This document shows, piece after piece, positions 60,501 through 64,000 of a stretch of DNA of 64,000 nt. The stretch is taken from positions 1 through 64,000 of the forward strand of contig LJXT01000005.1 of NCBI GenBank assembly GCA_001314815.1, given 5' to 3'. Every line of letters starts with the position of its first letter. Position 1 is the first letter of the stretch. Origin of the DNA: Algoriphagus marincola HL-49 (GTDB taxonomy: Bacteria; Bacteroidota; Bacteroidia; Cytophagales; Cyclobacteriaceae). Under the pieces are notes generated by a model, which saw only the letters and a list, made by a program, of their open reading frames with translations, was not told the DNA's origin and did not search any database. A program made the position numbers and the translations under genes.

Positions 60501-61884
60501 TATTTCAAATAATGACTTGAGTCTTATTCAAGAAACTGGAGTGTTTGATATCGAAAAGCTCCGAATCTCCCGGCCGAAGCTGCGTGTCATCCGAGACAAA
60601 GAAGCACCTCGAATCAATAAAGTATCCCAATCAAATAATGCTGATTCGGTAGGTCTGATTCAGAAAATTCTCCTTCAATCAATAGAAATACAAGAAGGAC
60701 AGATAAAAATTGAAGATCTTTACAAGGGTGCGATCAATGGGCTAGGTTTTAATAAGGTCAACGCACAAATCAATGCACTTAATTGGGATCTGACTCAAAT
60801 GAGGGATGTAAAGATCCTCGAATCACTTTTAGAGGGGGATTCTTTTCTTTCCTTTGGAGATTATGAGATTTTCAGCAAAGATAGTATGGAGTCGGTGCGG
60901 GTGGATAAAGTGATCATCGATAGCGGGTCCTTTGAGCTGGAAAAAGCTCGCTATGCTCCGACGATGGGTCGGTACGAGTATTTGCGGAAAAAGGGGTTTC
61001 AGACCGATGCCTTGGATCTGACAATCGAGAACTTAAAAGTCGATGGGATCGATTACCCAGCCTATTTTGAAAAGGGTCTGATTAAAGCCAGAAAGTTTCG
61101 GGGAGACGAGTTTCGATTGGATGTTTTCAGAGACAAACGAATTCCCATGGCAGAGAATAATTACAAACCCATGCCTCAAGTTTTGCTGAGCCAAGCCCCT
61201 TTTTCTGTTCTTTTGGATACCGTTGTGTTGGAAAATGGTCGAATTCGTTATCAGGAATTTACCCAGGGTTCTCAACTTCCAGGGCAGATTGTCTTTGAGG
61301 GTGTAGCTGCAGGAATCGCACCGGCAGCTACCAGTACAGAGGGTTCATCCTATCCTTTAAAGGAGTTGGATTTGATTGCAACCGCTAAGTTGATGGGAGA
61401 GGGGGAGATCAATCTCCAAAGCCGTCTGTTTTTCGAAGATCCTTATCCTATGGATGTAACGCTGCAGCTTGGAGCCATGCCTTTGGAAAAATTAAATGGG
61501 ATATTGGCCAAAGCAGCATTTTTAAATACTCGTAAAGACGCCCGTGTGGTCATGGGGGATTGGAGTTTTCGGCTAGATGATGAGGAAGCTATCGGGAAAA
61601 TGCGTTTTCACTATGAGGATTTGAAAATTGATTTTCTTGACTCTCTGACTTTGGAAAAAGGAAAAGGCAAACTTGCCTTTATGAGTTTTCTAGGGAATAC
61701 TTTGATCAAAAATAATAATCCGCGAAAACTTTTTGGGAATACGGTTCTATCTGATATTTACTTCAAAAGAGACACATCTAAATTTATATTTAGTTCATGG
61801 TGGAAAGCAACACTAAGTGGTCTCAAGGGTTCGGTGGGACTAGGACAGCCAGCTATTCCGGTCCGGAAAGAAGAGGAGGAGTAA
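57541..61884 (+). CDS. very large AsmA-like/DUF748-type membrane-anchored protein
   Basis: 1447 aa; N-terminal TM (LRVLIYLLLSLLFLEFFFYFGSNLLLLNWARTKVNEATGGVYQVEFNRLNFSLFRRGVFLNGIVLRP); repeated beta-rich segments. Confidence 0.7.
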   Translation: MIKGIRDKLSHHPRRKRVLRVLIYLLLSLLFLEFFFYFGSNLLLLNWARTKVNEATGGVYQVEFNRLNFSLFRRGVFLNGIVLRPDPNAAANQNQVLFNFQLDELGIQNLWFDWDQKILEVGNIRLENPDLSLQLPPDLEESDSLYQEEVSAVRRLENEIKKSIDQLIIGGVIIDEILITDADLFFFNFLSKKSINAKNTRLHIFDVNWSESGDWDTPFNAKGFEFELEKVEFSLPDKVHTIVAEKAFVTSLDSRISVEEFSLKSDKTVDAPVYYELFLDELRIGNVDLNRAFRQSELEVDEVILNKPSVQVIRNENLTKSVQRSGDLNELIEGLLKSIYIKELSVREGDFLTGGLLDSLHNRIEAGKVEFKMVEFYLGEDQSRRQNQFFYGKDAAMELGEFVLYLSDDYHLIRGEKVLASSFLERIEVEGFELVERPEINPEIVPNQRFDIKLETVEMEAAELKKLYNEGILDVDRITLQAPEVEITDLRRATSVEVEKARKNIWEGYLTEANIGVFDLIDGRVQFKNATGLRSDDVAFERISLSLEDVKVSLDSVFEIQDALLAEEVVLSLDKYRLKLRDNLHVFEAGEVIVDSKRDLIELRDFTLRPENPQNISGVLDAYGKSVVLNFKVPSFQVRGVDIRAALLEERLDISEIFVLGSEFEYRKYRKTSESSRGDGPNSVDDFQDLLSSYFRSVSIDSVRFQEGKLNFFDFSGRREISFSEEDLSLYLKNFYFEEGMVNDTSKTFFSDEIILDLADYSFSLAQGDYDVKTNHLQFDTKKKRLSIDTLTLIPGQNLSSKIALSLQLPMVELDGVDLEDFLFNDQLNLHRLKVNESSINLEVNPDYIRNEGREARRNQRRSERRVLKEVSIDEVIATNSNFNLLYRYGQRGEQSINTDFDLSIQDLNLGEEVDLRLDASQLFGQLAISLNKFQFNLPDSIHQLVFSNLIFDSKKDETVLSGITISPIDRSNKTPFFLEGSIAEIGISNNDLSLIQETGVFDIEKLRISRPKLRVIRDKEAPRINKVSQSNNADSVGLIQKILLQSIEIQEGQIKIEDLYKGAINGLGFNKVNAQINALNWDLTQMRDVKILESLLEGDSFLSFGDYEIFSKDSMESVRVDKVIIDSGSFELEKARYAPTMGRYEYLRKKGFQTDALDLTIENLKVDGIDYPAYFEKGLIKARKFRGDEFRLDVFRDKRIPMAENNYKPMPQVLLSQAPFSVLLDTVVLENGRIRYQEFTQGSQLPGQIVFEGVAAGIAPAATSTEGSSYPLKELDLIATAKLMGEGEINLQSRLFFEDPYPMDVTLQLGAMPLEKLNGILAKAAFLNTRKDARVVMGDWSFRLDDEEAIGKMRFHYEDLKIDFLDSLTLEKGKGKLAFMSFLGNTLIKNNNPRKLFGNTVLSDIYFKRDTSKFIFSSWWKATLSGLKGSVGLGQPAIPVRKEEEE

Positions 61885-61922
61885 TCGTCCGTTTGGAGGA
61901 TCAAAAGCTTTTTTTGATAAAA

Positions 61923-61971
61923 ACAAATCCCGTTTTGAACAGAATTGGATTCCTGCCCAAAACGGGATTTT
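61923..61971. terminator. bidirectional Rho-independent terminator
   Basis: AAATCCCGTTTTG ... CAAAACGGGATTTT between convergent genes. Confidence 0.75.
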
Positions 61972-61990
61972 GCAGATTAAAAGAAATGCT

Positions 61991-63652
61991 TTAGTCCAGC
62001 TTTCCTTCGGTGTCTTTGAATTCTCCGATTACTCTTGCTCCGCTGTTGATTTGAACATCACCGTAAATAGTGATGACATTATCTTCACCGACAAACTCTA
62101 AGGTAGCTCCACTATTTAGTCTTAAATCGCCGTAGATTACCGTGCTTCCTGTCAATCGAAGTGTTGAATTACTATTAACATTGATGCTGGTGTTTTTACG
62201 ATACTTGCCAAAAGCAAAGGACCCTACCACATGCATCAGTCCATTGCTATTGATATTCAGGTTATTCTCAATTGCCAAGGATCCACAGAATAGAAACTCC
62301 CCGCCGATATTTACATTTTTCAATTGAGCAGAACCGCTATAAGCTGCTTTTTCATTTCCGTTTATATTGAGATTGGAGTTTCCCCGATAAGGATCCAAAC
62401 CTTCGCAGCTGACTCCTGAGCCTTCATCATCCTCATCGTCGTCATCATCATCGTACTTTTTGATTTTTAGGATTTGAATACCTCCATTTCCTGTGGCCAC
62501 GAAGATAAACTCATCCTCAAACCGGACGAAATTTGACGAACCGTCAAGATCCAAAACTCCATAAAGTTCTACGTCATCCTCATCGTCTACATCGGCGATA
62601 GAGATTCCTGCAGCCCCGTTTGCCATAAATAGCAACTCATCGTCCACAGAAACAGCATTTGTCACCACATCACCCGGCTCTACATTCTCTGGGTTGATGG
62701 GAATAGCAACTAGGCTTTCTTCCTGACCATTTGACATTCGATAGATACCTGCTCCATTTCTTCCCTTTGCGATGTATAGATACCCGTCTTCAATATCGAT
62801 AGTTCGCTTGGCTTGGGCCTCATCAGACTCGGTATTGATGCTACTTACTTCGCTCAATGAGTTGGCATTAAGAACTACAGCTCCCGACGTTCCGTCCAAG
62901 ATAGCAATGCGGTTGTCTTCATGGGCTACACTTCTCAGGTCTCCACTAGCACGCTCTTCAAGTTTGTCAAAGCTTCGGTCAAAAAGCGTCAAGGCTCCAT
63001 CGCTACCACTGACAATAGCGGTGAACTGGCTACTGGCAGTGACATCAGTGGCCACAAATCCAGGAACTGAATAATATCGGAAATCAGAGGTGAATTGTCC
63101 ATCAGAGACACTTACTACTCCGAGATTGGCAGGGCCATCGACATCCATCTGATCGATATCCATTCCCATGGCTAGGAACAATAATCCATCTCGGTATTCT
63201 ACTGCGCTGACATCGGCATGTCTAAAAATCACCTGAGAGACAATCTTTGGTTTATAGGCATCAGAGATATCGATGATTTCTACTGCGCCTAGAAATGTCG
63301 GTCCGGCAGTATTGTAAGCCACGTATGCGTAATCATCATCAATATCTACATGAGTAGCCTGCAGTATGTTGCCTTCATATTCTGGAGAGGAAGCCTGAGA
63401 CACAAGTACCAGTGATATTTTCTCAGCATCATCATCATCCAGAACTCTCCCTGAAGGATTAGATGGAGAAGTGATTCCAATTACGCCTCCGCCCTCAAGG
63501 CTCAGTCGTTGACTCAACTCATCGGAATTGGTATTGATCAGAACAGTCGGGTCTGCCGGGTTTTCAATCGAATCATTGCAGGCAAAAATCGTAGCTGTCA
63601 TAAACGCTGCGAGTAGCAAAGTATTTAATTTACTGTTATGTTTTAATTTCAT
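61991..63652 (-). CDS. LVIVD-repeat-like propeller lipoprotein with C-terminal beta-solenoid domain
   Basis: Lipoprotein signal FMTATIFACND; blades such as DIDDDYAYVAYNTAGPTFLGAVEIIDISDAYKPKIVSQ; linker KKYDDDDDDEDDEGSG; C-terminal NINGN/NINSN/NVNSN repeats. Confidence 0.75.
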   Translation of the reverse strand: MKLKHNSKLNTLLLAAFMTATIFACNDSIENPADPTVLINTNSDELSQRLSLEGGGVIGITSPSNPSGRVLDDDDAEKISLVLVSQASSPEYEGNILQATHVDIDDDYAYVAYNTAGPTFLGAVEIIDISDAYKPKIVSQVIFRHADVSAVEYRDGLLFLAMGMDIDQMDVDGPANLGVVSVSDGQFTSDFRYYSVPGFVATDVTASSQFTAIVSGSDGALTLFDRSFDKLEERASGDLRSVAHEDNRIAILDGTSGAVVLNANSLSEVSSINTESDEAQAKRTIDIEDGYLYIAKGRNGAGIYRMSNGQEESLVAIPINPENVEPGDVVTNAVSVDDELLFMANGAAGISIADVDDEDDVELYGVLDLDGSSNFVRFEDEFIFVATGNGGIQILKIKKYDDDDDDEDDEGSGVSCEGLDPYRGNSNLNINGNEKAAYSGSAQLKNVNIGGEFLFCGSLAIENNLNINSNGLMHVVGSFAFGKYRKNTSINVNSNSTLRLTGSTVIYGDLRLNSGATLEFVGEDNVITIYGDVQINSGARVIGEFKDTEGKLD

Positions 63653-63865
63653 ATCTTGTAAAATGTTTTTTGTAATTATATAAATGAAATATAAAATTCA
63701 ACTTTTTTATTATTGATTATTAATTATTTAAAATCGCTCGAATATAAACTATGTTTATTATATAATCCAAAAATTATTTTATATAAAAATTCAAATATTT
63801 AATCACTTATATGTTTCATAACTAGTATTTTGTTGTTTGTTGATAAATCAATGTAAATAAACTGC

Positions 63866-64000
63866 TTATTTGGATAAATCAACATTTTTTCCGGGATCCA
63901 GAAGCTTAAATCTCTTCCTTTTGTAATGCCATAGACGATTCTGCCCTAGATTTTCGGTCGGCGTAGACACAAACCGAGGCGGGAATAAATTTCCATTGTA
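63866..64000 (-). CDS. C-terminal end of an unidentified protein (runs off window)
   Basis: Open frame YNGNLFPPRFVSTPTENLGQNRLWHYKRKRFKLLDPGKNVDLSK* on the reverse strand. Confidence 0.35.
   Translation of the reverse strand, partial: YNGNLFPPRFVSTPTENLGQNRLWHYKRKRFKLLDPGKNVDLSK

Noticed and set aside
61797-61994. 65-aa ORF at the end of the AsmA-like gene
   Set aside because: Overlaps the large ORF out of frame and runs through the terminator hairpin.
1-64000. CRISPR array, prophage, integrated conjugative element or retron/DGR
   Set aside because: No regularly spaced direct repeats with spacers, no phage structural or conjugation genes, and no reverse transcriptase seen in any listed ORF.

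Overview
The window looks like chromosome from a Bacteroidota bacterium, probably Cyclobacteriaceae/Algoriphagus-like. That rests on gene content: T9SS sorting domains, TonB-dependent receptor, DUF4221/6-bladed propeller proteins and TAnnTTTG-type -7 boxes. It carries about 40 credible protein genes: sugar isomerase/oxidoreductases, two sulfatases, GH13, GH25, M20 and M23 peptidases, GMC oxidoreductase, aspS, an RND efflux operon, GntP, uvrB, RluA-family synthase and a giant AsmA-like protein. Most of it is ordinary. The strongest unexplained signal is a pair of 123-nt tRNA-like RNAs at 56827-56949 and 57344-57466. Each has its own terminator and a complete tRNA core: 7-8 bp acceptor, Leu-like D arm, canonical T arm, U8, G18G19 and a possible A15-U48 Levitt pair. 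Each also has a GUC anticodon loop, G73, C38 and G2-C71 (an aspartate-like identity set) and a 54-nt variable region with a covarying stem. Copy 2 is preceded by a structured leader containing a 7-mer fully complementary to its anticodon loop. Other notable signals are a RAYT/IS200-like transposase inside a REP-like palindrome array with decayed tnpA tails, an approx. 140-bp tandem intergenic repeat, a 10-bp repeat at the start of a lipoprotein gene, and several 3'-end gene remnants (sulfatase, TonB receptor, T9SS domain) plus a DUF4221 pseudogene. All calls come from reading sequence and the ORF track; no database search was run.
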